Shown piece by piece: positions 25,301 to 40,300 of a stretch of DNA of 64,000 nt (the stretch's first letter is position 1; the number at the start of each line of letters is the position of its first letter). Origin of the DNA: Platerodrilus igneus (taxonomy: Eukaryota > Arthropoda > Insecta > Coleoptera > Lycidae). The position numbers and the translations under genes are program-made. The notes beneath the pieces were generated by a model. The model was not told the DNA's origin. It ran no database searches and saw only the letters and a program-made list of their open reading frames with translations. The stretch spans positions 930,001 to 994,000 of the forward strand of contig JARFIW010001491.1 of NCBI GenBank assembly GCA_036346225.1, in the 5' to 3' direction.

Positions 25301-28300
25301 CCATATGTAATGAAAAGTGAAACACTTAGGAAACAGAGAATTCAAGATGCATTAGAAGAATTTGTAGAAAAGAAACATATAAGTCCAGGTTGTGCTGATG
25401 GTATAAAAAGACAATATGAAACTTTGTGTGTATCAGAACGTGATTCTTTAAAAGAGTGGCGTAATGAAAGGCTGGATATATATTTTCCCAAACTTTTTGT
25501 AAAATCCTCTATAAACGATAAACAGTTTCTTACTTTTGTGAGGATAATTTCGACAATGTATCATAGCAATGCTTTGGTAGAAAGAGGGTTCTCTATGAAC
25601 AAAGAATGCTTACAGGGCGGCTTAGAAGAAAGATCATTGATTTCACAAAGATTAATTTATGTAGCAACATTTAAGAATTTAGATATAACTGCAAAAATGC
25701 TTCATGCTGTAAAGAATGCAGCTTCTTTAAGACGTGAAGCTATTGCCGAAAAAAAAAGAAATCTAAGGAAAAGGAAGTATGCAGTAAAAAGCGGATTGTG
25801 AAGTAAGTTGCAGACTTAGAAAAGAAACGGTAGGACATAGAGAAGCATAATTTTGAAGAACATTGGACATTGGACATTGAGTTGGAAAAATTAAAGAAAA
25901 AATTAAAACCATTATGAATTTAAATTGTGGTGTTCTCAAATAACCTTTATACTTAAGTACGACAAATGTCCTAATTACTTAATTTTGTGATTATAATGTT
26001 ATGAAACTTAACAGCAATAGAATAAATACAAGTAATTTTTTTTTAACACAGGTCACTAATGTTTTATAAAATGGTCACTAAAAGTCACTAAAAAGTCACG
26101 AATTTTCGTTTTTCAATCTCAGTAGACACCCTGAATATAAATTGTTTACAAATTAAATCTATACATTATGATTTAACATTGATCATTAATCTTAAGTCTA
26201 CAGTTATAATACATACCACCTACTAGTACAAATTAAGTGATATTTTTATATTAAGGAATCTATGTGGTGTTGCACAACATTGAGAAATTGTTGCAGAAAT
26301 ATGTAAAATATGTCGCATTTGTTACTAATTTGATTGCAATTTTGGCACATAAGTAAGGCGAACATTTTATTAAAATACTAGTCCGCACTGTATCATTGAA
26401 AGGGCACATCTGTTACGACTGCATGTTGTGGAACATGAAAGTTTAACTTAGCTAGCAAATTGGTGGTATCAATTAGACCATGTATTAATTTATTCAAGAA
26501 TATTAAGGAGAAAATTACACGTTTAGTTTGTAATGACTGAATAGTACAAACCTCAAGCAAGAGATTTTGCGATACTCCAGGAATTGAATAGAAACCAGTT
26601 TCAATTGAAATTAAAATTTTGTAAACATGCGTTGAATGTTCTGCCATTTTTTCCTTGCTTCTCGTACGATGCTATTACACAGTGGATGAATTTTTAAATG
26701 ATAACCTTCAATTGAAGTAAATTAACATTAATGTAATTTTAATATTTATTATTGTATGTTATTTGTACTTAGGGATTTTTAATATGTAAATTTTATATAA
26801 CACTAACTACCATGTATGCATGGTTACAAATAAACAAATATTATCAGTGCTGAACCGCCGAACCTGAAGTCAATACGTTTTTCCCTCAGCTAGTACAGTT
26901 GCTAGTCTATTATAATCTTGAGACCTATAGTTTAAGAAAAATATTTTTCATAATTTTTTTTTATCAAACATGGTATCTCGATCTGCCTGATGAAGGTTCT
27001 AACATTGCCTGCACATGTCAGCATTGATCACTCACCCGGTGCAGTAGCTCTATTTTGTCTCGGTCGAAAAGACTTTTTTGACTGCTTCTCAACGACACAG
27101 CTTTTGCAGAATTCATTTGTATCTGTTTTGACAGTGATTTCATGATTTTTAATGCTTTTATAACATGTGCTTTATTCTGGTGCCCAAGTCTGGTACAATT
27201 GTAAATTATTTGTATTTCTTTTTAGAAAGATCTTTGCCAGTTTCTGAGGTATTATGATTTTAAAATTTAACACAGAACTCTTCTCTCAATGTTGCTGTAT
27301 GTACCAGTTCTGGGTCGCTGTTACATTTTGCACCTTTGGCAATTGTGTGCCATTCGTAGCCATTGTATAGTGATTGACTAAACGAGATAATATTTGCTTT
27401 TTATTTTGGTACATATCTAGCAGACATTGTATTAAACAATTTTGTGTTGATTGATGTTTTGATGTTTAAATGTAGTGTGGCATATTGCTTCTATGGTATT
27501 GCCATTAGATATTTCTATTATACGTGGCTCGGCAAATGTTTCATACGTTTTAAATCACTCGACGTTTGGTGTCTTATGTGAGATTGTACAGTTATCTAAA
27601 TTTAGCTATTTATCTATTTTAATGGAAATCCCCTTTTACATACATATATTTACTAAAAAAAAAAGAAAAGAAAGATAATGTAATTTATTCTGGATTATAA
27701 ACGTAAGTAGTGTTAAAATGAAAAGATACAAAATTAAAACATTTTTTAATAAGCGACATTTAAGTTTCACGACAAAATAGTATAATAAAGATGTGACTCT
27801 AAATATTTATTTTGACGTAATGAGTTATTTTTGAATGTGGCCACCATCACTCCATGAAATGATGTGATAGTTGTGTCAAACCAGTTTACATCAAGGAAGC
27901 TTTGTTAAGGTTATTGGTTAAGGGAGTACATAAACTATAAATTCACTGCTTTAGCACAGTCGATGGAATATCATCAGGTCCTTCGGAGTTAGAACATATT
28001 AATTTTGACGTTCCATTGAATACTTTTACGTAATTAAAATGTACTTTATGTATATTTAAAGTTTTGACTATTACAATGTCTTGAAGTACAATGTACTCTA
28101 ATAAATATACTGTAGAAAAGTAAACAGCAAACAAAAGCATGTGTGTGCACATTTGGTGGTGGAGTACTATGGAATTTGGTACATTATTGGTTTTAAAATG
28201 ATTAATGTGTCTCCAAAATTTCGATTCAAATGAATACTTGCTTCAGAATAGGATAAGTAATCCTTATGAAAATTTTTCTTAATGTTTTGCATTGACATTG

Positions 28301-31300
28301 TAGATCGAAAAATACGATATTCTGCAATTCTGTTTAATTGTTTATAACGCTTATGTGCCAATTTTTTTTAAATATCAATGATTTAAATTTGTTATTGTAC
28401 CATGAAGGAAATGATGAACATTTAATTTTTTATTAGATATATAACTCTTGATTTCTTAAAAGATCAATACAATTTCCTTAATATCTTTATTGGATGAACA
28501 AAAAGACCAATTGATTGAGTTAAAAAATTCATTCACATCACAATTACTTCTGTTAAAATCATAAGCAGTAGCATTCCGTTGGAGGTGGTGTACATGAGGT
28601 AATTGAATTGTAAAAGTAATTGTCGAGTGATGGATACTATTATTTAGCAATAAATCGTTCGCTATGATTATGTTTAACATTGAGACATTTAAGAAAATTA
28701 AATCCCGAAGCCTATATTTCCAACTGTATCATCTTTGTTTCGTAATATCTCGGATTAGAATCAGTTTCTAAAGCTGCTCAGAAAAAGGTCGAGTGAGTTA
28801 TTTTCTTGCGCTTTGGGTTCAGACAGAGACTCTTTTTGGAACATGACAGTCTTTCATGATATGTAATCTCTATCATCCACAATTTTTGCAACGAGCTTTT
28901 GGCCCATCGTACGTCTTGAACTTGACTTCGTAAATATGTTTTGCTGGTGTTTTGCTACGAATGCTACAGCAGTGTTTGTTCATCAGCAACTGGTATCATC
29001 TCTCAAATTTGTTTAAAACGATTATATTCAGGAGATAATGTAAATGCTATTCGTAACAACAACAACATCTGGTAATTCACATTTGAGCTGTTTAGCAGTT
29101 TCAGCTTGGAATTAATGGAATTTCCTTTGTAATGTAGCCATATGCATAATTACACATTAGTAGCGGCGTCTTTCTTGGATGCGCTGAAAAATTTAGTCGC
29201 TATCTGTCCTAAACGTTGTCCAGAGGTTTGTTCGTAAATGCTTAATAATTTACATCAGAATTTTTGAGCCGATATAATTTGTCTTGCTTGCTTATACGTT
29301 ATTTGAAATGTTAGCATTAAGTACCAACTGTGCATGAGTATCATTCTTAGGTCCTTGCTATACTTTTCTAACACTTTAGGCATCGATATTGGCGAAGGAG
29401 GTAACCATTTGATAGTCTTGTCTACCACGACGAAAATATCAATATTGGATCAGAAGTTCTAAGTTTTGCTTCCACTGAGACCACTTTTCCATAAGGTTTA
29501 GTTCAATATTCAGTTTCAAATCTGAAGACACTTATTGTTCTACACTTGATTACTTTTTGAACACTTCCATATAACTATAAAATTCTTAGTTGATAACTTA
29601 ATTGCACAGGGGAAATGTTACTGAGCCCATAATCAGTTGTGATTTATGTGTGAAGCAAAACTTATTAATTCAATGACTATGTTTACACAGACAATTTACG
29701 CAGGTTTTATTAAAACGGTTTTATTAAACGGGTTATATAACATCCGTTTACACGTATAATTGCAAAGGGTGTTATTTAGGACCTAAAATCCAACTGGTCT
29801 TTAACTTTCAATCCGTTGTCAGTGATAGCAATAGTAATTTATAAACAACATTTTAAATATTTATGTATTATCTCTTTGACATATATTAAGATTACATATT
29901 GCAGTCCTTAAGTTTAAGTATAAAATCAATAAAATATTTTTAGGTTTATCTAGTCTGCTATTGATACGCTATCCAAAATTTAGGTCGATTGCGTGGGTTG
30001 GCAATCCTGCTTTATAAACCGGTGTTATTTGTAGGAGTGTTTACGGCTTTTAAAACTGGTGTTCACTAAGTCACATCTCTTGCCAAAGCGATGTAGTTTT
30101 ATTAAACCGGTTTAGTAACAGGCGTTATTTAGTGTTTACACGGGACTTAAAACCTGTGTTAACGGTCTGTGTAAACGTGATCAATGACTTATTAATTGAT
30201 TACTGACTTCTGTTGCTTTACACTAAAAATGTTTTATGAATTACTATTTTAGGATGAACTCACTAGATACATATTTTGATATATTTTGTTTCTAATGCTG
30301 GTATTAATGTAATAATTATAACAGAACTAAACTGGTTAAATATGAGCACCAAGCGATTGTTTTGATGTTTGTTTTTATCATGATTAACTCTCAAAATCCA
30401 CACTACTTTTACAATAAAAGTATATTCAGATTTGATCTGCATACCATAAACATAAGATTTAAAGGCACCATCTTGTTGGAACCACACTTTTGTCTTTTTT
30501 CGAGAGGCATGTCCTCCAGTAATTCGTGCAAGTTGGTATACAAAATTTCAATATAGCGACAAGATAAATGATTGTTTTCAAAAATATGGTATTGAAATTT
30601 GCCACCAACAATGTAGAAACAAATATTCAAACCATAACGGCTTTGTTGACGCCTCGTATGTTTGATAGGTATTTTCATTCGACCAGCAAGTGCTTCATCA
30701 GACCATATAATGTTATTTCCAAAATTGTTAGTAGCAGAACATTTACGGGATACCATTTACAAAATCGCCTTTTTGAAAATCGTCGGAAACAAACTATGTA
30801 TAATTTTATTTTATAGGGTCGATATTTATTACGCTCAATATTCTTGAAGCTGCTGATTTGGAAACACCCATTTCCTTTCAATTTTCCTACATGATGTTCT
30901 TGGGTTTGTTTCCACACATGCTATGGTTGAAACAGTAGTTTGCTCTTAATTAAAACTGCATACTGTTTCGTTCTAGCTTTTGCAAAGCAGCCAAACTGTT
31001 GTAAATTACTATCTATCCTTTTAAACATGTTAATATTAGGCTGTTGTCTTTCAGGGTATCTGTATTATTTACAAACGACATAGTAATATTATTTGCTATT
31101 AGTTACACAATTACCTGTTAAAATATAAAGTTTTTACTGATAGAGGAATTCTCGCAGACTCAATAAATGCAACTAGCATATCGTATTTTTCGTAATTTTG
31201 CCATTTAGTAACAGACTGATGCTTCACTTACAAACTAACAATACAATTTATTGCATGTGCAATAGATATGATTGAAGCTCGTTGACGTTTGTTATACAAA

Positions 31301-34300
31301 CAATTGACGTTTTTTGTTTACCTTTTGTTTCATGCCAACTATTTATTACCAATATAATAAATTATTTTATTATACCAAAAACATGGAATAATTCGGCCAT
31401 TTGAAAAGAGAATTATATTAAACTATATTTTTTTGAAAAGCTGTCAAAAAGAGCTTTTAAATAAAGTGACAACCAATTGTGGTTTCCATTTAAAAAAATG
31501 CAAGTTTATATTATAACCTCAAAAGTATTATAAATATTAAATATTTGCGTACGCCACTGTATTCTACGTAAAAAACCGTATAAAAAACTATTACAGTATT
31601 TTTGGATATTTTTGAAAACAAACGAGTTATACGAATTAATAGAATTGTTAAAAATATCAATTTTTGGCTATAACTCGAAAACAAAAGAAGATCGCTCATT
31701 TGTGATTTCACCATTGAATTGATCTCAAAAAGTTGGCACATGACTGCGCACACAGTTTTATTGTATCTTTAATAACAACTAAGTTACCCATTTAATACAT
31801 CCAATTTGGGACACACTGTACAATGTACTCTAATAAATATACTGTAGAAAAGTAAACAGCAAACAAAAGCATGTGTGTGCACATTTGGTGGTGGAGTACT
31901 ATGGAATTTGGTACATTATTGGTTTTTAAAATGATTAATGTGTCTCCAAAAATTTACCGGATTCAAATGAATACTTGCTTCAGAATAGGATAAGTAATCC
32001 TTATGAAAAATTTTTCTTAATGTTTTGCATTGACATTGTAGACGAAAAAAATACGATATTCTGCAATTCTGTTTAATTGTTTATAACGCTTATGTGCCAA
32101 TTTTTTTTAAATATCAATGATTTAAATTTGTTATTGTACCATGAAGGAAATGATGAACATTTAATTTTTTATTAGATATATAACTCTTGATTTCTTAAAA
32201 GATCAATACAATTTCCTTAATATCTTTATTGGATGAACAAAAAGACCAATTGATTGAGTTAAAAAATTCATTCACATCACAATTACTTCTGTTAAAATCA
32301 TAAGCAGTAGCATTCCGTTGGAGGTGGTGTACATGAGGTAATTGAATTGTAAAAGTGATGGATACTATTATTTAGCAATAAATCGTTCGCTATGATTATG
32401 TTTAACATTGAGACATTTAAGAAAATTAAATCCCGAAGCCTATATTTCCAACTGTATCATCTTTGTTTCGTAATATCTCGGATTAGAATCAGTTTCTAAA
32501 GCTGCTCAGAAAAAGGTCGAGTGAGTTATTTTCTTGCGCTTTGGGTTCAGACAGAGACTCTTTTTGGAACATGACAGTCTTTCATGATATGTAATCTCTA
32601 TCATCCACAATTTTTGCAACGAGCTTTTGGCCCATCGTACGTCTTGAACTTGACTTCGTAAATATGTTTTGCTGGTGTTTTGCTACGAATGCTACAGCAG
32701 TGTTTGTTCATCAGCAACTGGTATCATCTCTCAAATTTGTTTAAAACGATTATATTCAGGAGATAATGTAAATGCTATTCGTAACAACAACAACATCTGG
32801 TAATTCACATTTGAGCTGTTTAGCAGTTTCAGCTTGGAATTAATGGAATTTCCTTTGTAATGTAGCCATATGCATAATTACACATTAGTAGCGGCGTCTT
32901 TCTTGGATGCGCTGAAAAATTTAGTCGCTATCTGTCCTAAACGTTGTCCAGAGGTTTGTTCGTAAATGCTTAATAATTTACATCAGAATTTTTGAGCCGA
33001 TATAATTTGTCTTGCTTGCTTATACGTTATTTGAAATGTTAGCATTAAGTACCAACTGTGCATGAGTATCATTCTTAGGTCCTTGCTATACTTTTCTAAC
33101 ACTTTAGGCATCGATATTGGCGAAGGAGGTAACCATTTGATAGTCTTGTCTACCACGACGAAAATATCAATATTGGATCAGAAGTTCTAAGTTTTGCTTC
33201 CACTGAGACCACTTTTCCATAAGGTTTAGTTCAATATTCAGTTTCAAATCTGAAGACACTTATTGTTCTACACTTGATTACTTTTTGAACACTTCCATAT
33301 AACTATAAAATTCTTAGTTGATAACTTAATTGCACAGGGGAAATGTTACTGAGCCCATAATCAGTTGTGATTTATGTGTGAAGCAAAACTTATTAATTCA
33401 ATGACTATGTTTACACAGACAATTTACGCAGGTTTTATTAAAAACGGTTTTATTAAACGGGTTATATAACATCCGTTTACACGTATAATTGCAAAGGGTG
33501 TTATTTAGGACCTAAAATCCAACTGGTCTTTAACTTTCAATCCGTTGTCAGTGATAGCAATAGTAATTTATAAACAACATTTTAAATATTTATGTATTAT
33601 CTCTTTGACATATATTAAGATTACATATTGCAGTCCTTAAGTTTAAGTATAAAATCAATAAAATATTTTTAGGTTTATCTAGTCTGCTATTGATACGCTA
33701 TCCAAAATTTAGGTCGATTGCGTGGGTTGGCAATCCTGCTTTATAAACCGGTGTTATTTGTAGGAGTGTTTACACGGCTTTTAAAACTGGTGTTCACTAA
33801 GTCACATCTCTTGCCAAAGCGATGTAGTTTTATTAAACCGGTTTAGTAACAGGCGTTATTTAGTGTTTACACGGGACTTAAAACCTGTGTTAACGGTCTG
33901 TGTAAACGTGATCAATGACTTATTAATTGATTACTGACTTCTGTTGCTTTTACACTAAAAAATGTTTTATGAATTACTATTTTTAGGATGAACTCACTAG
34001 ATACATATTTTGATATATTTTGTTTCTAATGCTGGTATTAATGTAATAATTATAACAGAACTAAACTGGTTAAATATGAGCACCAAGCGATTGTTTTGAT
34101 GTTTGTTTTTATCATGATTAACTCTCAAAATCCACACTACTTTTACAATAAAAGTATATTCAGATTTGATCTGCATACCATAAACATAAGATTTAAAGGC
34201 ACACTCACACTGCCAACGCATCCCAAGTAGCTTTATAGAAAGATGTTTCTCCCACTAAATCACTACTTTATATAACAGGGCTACCTTATTCATTAAAAGC

Positions 34301-37300
34301 ATGACTCTTAAATCTTTTAAAACAAAGTACAAAGGGGTTTCTTTCAAAATCAATACTGGCCAATAAAATTAATTTAACAGCTTCTTTCTTTTTTCTTTTT
34401 ATTTAGCCGTAGTTATGTTATTTTTGTTGGAATATTTTTAATTTAAGCACCCATATTTTTTATATTAGCAAACATTAAGTAGTAGCGCTGCAAGCTCTGT
34501 TCATACAAATTGAACTTCTCCCCGGGATTGTTCTTTTCTAAATGATTGTAAGTAACTATATAAGTATTGTGATGGATAGTATAGGGGGTAAAATACGCAT
34601 GTAACCAAAAGGGGGATGTTTCGGACCTGGGGAAAAATTGTTTAGAACCGATGTGAACCCGGTATGACAAGTGTACCAAAGTATAAGCAAGGTTTATTTT
34701 GAAACTACTTTAGAAATTTTGTTATAAACCGATCTTTGGCTGGGAGTGGCTAAAATGTATAAATATTATTGTAACTGGCATTTTAAACGTTTTATTTCCG
34801 TGTTATTTGTTATTGTTATGGATTATTATTATTGTATAGTTGTTATCCATTATTGTCAGGTATTGTTATTGATATTATTAATTGTAGTTGTAAACTCGGA
34901 CAAGTTTGTATGTAGAGGATATAATATTGTATAGTTATTGGACAATAATTGTTTTACCAGTATAAAAATAGAAGGCACAGGGCTGTCTTGGTAAAAGTGG
35001 TCGTTATGTACAAAATGACAGATAATTTTACAAAAAGATTCTGAATTCCAACTTTGCCTAAGATAGTCGTATATTTCGGTACGGGGTCAAAAAAAGAATT
35101 ATTATGTGTTAAAATGGTATACTCCAGTAGGAGAAATAGAACTTAAAATATATGTGTTTGTAAGCTTAAAGAGGCAAGTGAAAGAGTCCGAGTATATATA
35201 TGTATTGAGATGAGTCATTGGGAAATGTTATGGTTTATGTTGTATTCGGTGTAAAAGGTTGAGCACCGAAAATATTTATTTGTTTAAATAAAAATTTTGG
35301 ATTGGAAGCAAAGGAGTTATTTGTGTACCGGGGAAGCTTGGCACGTGAAACAAGAGGTAGAGCGGCACAGGTGAGGGAAGAGGCAAAGTTGTGAGCATGT
35401 TGGAAAAATTCACAGGAAGGCGAATTTAGCATAAGTAATTATTGTAAAGTCTTTCCCAGAGAGAAGATTTTAGGTAAGTCACTATTTTGGATAACTTGCT
35501 CGTATTTGATATTTATTTATTTGTTGTACCGTATTCACGGAATAGAAAAGGTTAAAGGATACATAACCACACATTGTAAGTCAAAAGTAAAGGTGACAGT
35601 GTATCTGTCGAGATTTTATGTCTAGTTGAAGTTTGTTCATTGGGATCAAGCTAAGTAAGCTCAGTGATTTTGATTTGATACCTTGTGGCTTAATTACAAA
35701 AATTAATCCTTGGGTGTGGTACTGAATCCTCGACACCCCAAGGTAGAAGCGGAGGCCTATGTCAGAGCCCTAAAATAAGAGTACTCATTGGAGGTAGCCA
35801 TGGTTTAAGAATAGCAAGGGGGCGCGAACCAAAATTAACAAAAATAGAAGGCGAAACGTCAAAGTTGACAGACAATTAGAAACTAAAAAAATTTGTGGCT
35901 TCGTGAAAATAAATAAAAATATAATTCACAAAATAAGTAGGGGCGGACAGTACAGTATATAATGGAAATTGATTTTCAGAGAGTGTTTAATTAAGACAGT
36001 AATAATAATAATATATTGCGATTTACTACTAAATCCAGTAATCATGCATTAGAATTTCGTACTTAGTTATATTGTTTAAAGCCACAAATGACCATAAATT
36101 GATCAAGTAAACTGCAATGAGATTGTGTAAGTATTGCTATAATATGGACAATTAGTCACCTAAGATAACTATACCTTTAACATTTTGTAGCCATTGCTCA
36201 AGTGCATCAAAAATTATTCTGACACTAACGGCTTATCAGGAGGGATATAGATAATCAATATACAGGACAAGTTTAATATATACTTATAGCTGTATAGGTC
36301 AATTGTAGTAGACACATTAAAACGTAGATAAATTGAGTGGAACACATATAACATCATCTACAGCTAAAACACCACCACCCCACTTTAATCCAATAGTTAC
36401 GCTTCCTCCGTCACATGTATCACCTCATAGTTTGGTGGAAATAACTCGGTATTGCTAATAACACTGAACAATGCAGTTTGCTTTAAAGCAATGACGTCAA
36501 AATTATCACTAGAATCTGAATTACAGAATCGACATAATTTCAATCTAAGACTGCCTATAGTTTGATAGTGGTAACTGAGAAATAAACTGTTAGTGGCTTG
36601 TACATTGTTACTAATTGGATAGTTATGTTGGTGATTAATTAATTGTTTTGATTATTAAAATCTTTACAATTTTTACCACCCCATTTTTATATTTGATGGT
36701 AAGATCATCTTCTCTATCCTTAATTCTCTTGTTAGAATTTTACACAAATTACTTCGATGTTTGCGTTGCATAGGTGTCTGATTGGCTATAATCTTAAAAG
36801 CTAAACTGCCAGTAACATGTTTTTGTTTTTTAGTATTATCCTTGCTTCTGCAGTTGAACTTAAGATAATTTTCACTGGCTGTATTTTACCAGGAAGTAGT
36901 AGACCTAAACGTACTACTTTCATTGTATAGAACATAATTGCATCAGGTTTTTGAACTATTTTACTAACATTTTTTACATCAGAAGCTATATGTTCATTCT
37001 TATCTGCAGGTTGAAATTAATCCATATTGAAAATTAGTATATTACACGACCAGTTAGCACAATCATTAACTTCTTGTAAGAGTACATCAGTTACCTCCAG
37101 ATACAAGCTATCAAAGTCGATACCTGTTTTTAACAATTCTATTTCTTTTTTCAATGAAGAAATAGTTTTTCGCTATCCCTTTATAGATACTTTGAACCTA
37201 TTGTTTGTGAAGAATTTGTTACATACAGTTTTGGCCCCAGAAAATGCTACCCAGTAATCCACAGAAAAACTCAATAAAGTACTTCGCTAAAAATCCTATT

Positions 37301-40300
37301 TCGGTAAAATACCGAAAGCCTCGACTTACCAACAAAAATGGCCGTTGACTAACTCAGTGGAACAGGTGGTGTAAGTGTTTGAAGAAGGTCCTGGAATGTT
37401 ATCGGATGTGAAATATGTCTTAATCGGTAGGTATCTTGGACATCAGCTAATCTTGCGGGGTTTCTAGGTAAAAACCCTAAAAAGAATAACAATAGTGTGC
37501 TAAAACCTGAGATCAGGAGTGATTCTGGGTTAAAATTCATATGGAAAATCATTAAGTACATTATTGCTTAAATATAAAACAAACATTAACTCTAAGTACA
37601 TTAACAGATCTATTTAAAACTGTTAGCTGAAAGAAAGGTTTCTAAAATCACATGTTAAATGACATGAATTTCAATCACGCCTCTAGGTAATTGCAAAATG
37701 ATTTATTATAGCAAAACTGAACTTATATCTTCGCATTAATTAAGAAAAACAAATAGCGACAAATCTTTACACTATTACATGGTTGTGATTTCAACTATAT
37801 GACACGTACATTTTTTCAGTACAAATACATGATAGACATTCTTATGCAAATATTAAAAATCAAATATTTCAAAATTTACTTAACTGAAATCGTAACCTAA
37901 TCACACAAACGTACTCTAGGTGCGTTTTTCAGTTCTTGCAATGAATTCAAAAAGTGCATTATTTGCAAATAATTTCTCGGGTATAATGTTAGAGGTTTTC
38001 ATAAATACCTGATGAGTGATTGTTGCATGTAGTTGACTTGGATACCACTAAATGTCTCTCTCTCTACTTTGACGTTGACACTCTCAACATGCTTATGTCG
38101 AACATAAAGTTGTCGATCCGGAAACCAATGTGTTCCTAAAATTAAACGCAACAAACTTGGTGTAGGATATTATCCAAAAACTCTTGACTATTTTCAGTCT
38201 GTTCGATAACTTATTCTTCAAGGTAGCTAACCTACCAAAGTTACATGTTGATTGTTTGGATGGTAAATACGAAGTGCTTTGTAAGAAATGGATTTTCTCT
38301 CCATAAAATAATTTAAGACATCTCCGGCAAACTTAAGACAGATGAATGAATTAAGACTGCAAATTGAAGTTACGTTTATGTTGTTTTTCTATCTAATATA
38401 TACCTACAGTTTACTTACGAAAAGGTTGACTAATTCTAATTCTTTATCAGCACAAATTGCATGTGAAGTCTTCATGCCTAGATGATGAGGTCATCAGATT
38501 GATACATTATTGATTAAAACAAACGAATCATGAAACTAAAAATTTTATACAAAGTAGCTGTGGTATCATTTCTAACCTTTTTAAACCGCTATAATGAATT
38601 TGACAACCTTTGAGTATGAACAATATATGATCCAAAATAATTCTTCCTTAAATAAAAGATGCATGTAACCTAAAAACTACCTTTCTTAAACGAAATAGCC
38701 TAACGCTATTGGCGGGATTTACTAATACAGAAACTATTAAAATTAAGTATAATATAAACATTTTAAAGGAATGTCACAAATTTTTGTTCTTAATAGACTA
38801 GTTGTGCAATGAAATTTTAAAAAAAAGTACTTAAAATGAAATTAAAATGTAATCCCAAGCAGCATTTTAACATTGCAGCGACATTAATATTTCACATCTG
38901 ATGTCACATTGCAACAGTGGCACAATCTTCAAGCGATTAACTTCTATACCTATTTGGTAAATCAATTTTGAGTCGGTTTGACATCAACCCTGTACCAAAG
39001 TAGTTACCAAAGGTATACGAATTTAGATCTTTTTTACATAATTGTTTAGCCGACAATGATATTTAAGTCGTCATTGGTACAAATTTCAGAACTAGCTTTA
39101 TAATAATAGTACATAATAGTAAATTAATCTGTATGTATTTTAACAAGTTGGTTTACTTTATCAATACTTTTTGATGCTTTTAAGAGGTGAATATACGTAT
39201 TATTTAAAATGAAATTTGTGTCCAGACAAATATGAAAATAAAAAAACAAAAGGCATTTTACCTATAAAACTGGGCAAGATAGATGTGTTTAAAACTTATA
39301 GCGCCTTAGAATTATCAAATATTTCTCCACGACTATTATAATAATAGTACGTGTATGAATTTTAATATTTACTCTTTTGCATAAATAAATACAAAATAAT
39401 ATTGTTTTAAATAATAATTATCTTTAATGATTCAAAATTTACATTTTTAAAAATTTTCATATAAAATCACCATGTGCACTTGTGTTAAAAACATACGGAC
39501 ATCCTTTTTAAATCGTAACATAGACAAAGAGCAAATAAGTATTCTAATTTCCACTATTAATAACAAAATTTACACAATGCTTTTACCAATTCTCATCATG
39601 TTGTCCAAATACGTAAAATAAACCACACTGTATAAGGTTTCTGGTAGAAACGTTTACACCAAAACCGGCTTGTGGTAGTAGTTTCAATCACCTTGCGAGT
39701 GCCAACATATCTTGTATATTTTAATGGTTTATATTACATATAAACTACAGAAACATTTAGTAATTCAGATTTAGGATCGGGCACCTACTGACTTCCAAAT
39801 CTACTTATATATTTATTTATTTATTTTACTATCTAATATATCAAGATCCAATTAGTAGACACCATTATGAGTAAATACATAAATAAACATTAAATATAAC
39901 AATAGCAAGACACAGATACAGAGGAGCACAATTAAGTTCCGGGTTTCACACATGGATGACACTAACGATGCATATAGTTGACATACATGTTTGAGGTTGT
40001 GTTTTTTAAATAGCTTGGACTTCAGTTAACAATAACCAGTCGTAATACCAACACATATTGTTATGCAAAAATATTTTTTCCAACAACGAAGATATCGAGT
40101 TTTGCGCCAAATAAACAGCATTTGCGTGGTTTTGCTTTTCTGTTTTACCTTGTAAAAATAAATGCAGCCAGCGCATCACCTGCTTGAGGAGACCTACAAT
40201 GAACATGCACCATCGAAAACTACCTGTGAAGAAAGATGATATGCAAACAGATGATCATCTTTCGGAGGCAGTAAATATGACTCGCTAAGGTATTTCCAAA

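Larger units (their letters stand above)
28087..30468. repeat. 2.4-kb direct duplication, copy 1
   Basis: Almost base-for-base identical to 31,819-34,202. Differences are a 10-bp deletion in copy 2 (near 28,615 / 32,351), a few substitutions near 28,220 / 31,955, a 2-bp 'ac' difference ('tttacggc' / 'tttacacggc') and several homopolymer length changes. It contains LINE gag and endonuclease remnants on the minus strand and a 503-bp MITE. Its right end meets a truncated transposon at 30,468. Confidence 0.93.

Noticed and set aside
33997..34221. Minus-strand protein of 74 residues inside the duplicated unit (also 30,263-30,487)
   Set aside because: The two copies share only the part inside the duplication and differ at the junction; no domain is recognised, so it is treated as a chance frame.
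35606..35735. A 130-bp LTR starting TGTCGA and ending TCGACA
   Set aside because: No second copy, target duplication, primer site or retroelement protein adjoins it.
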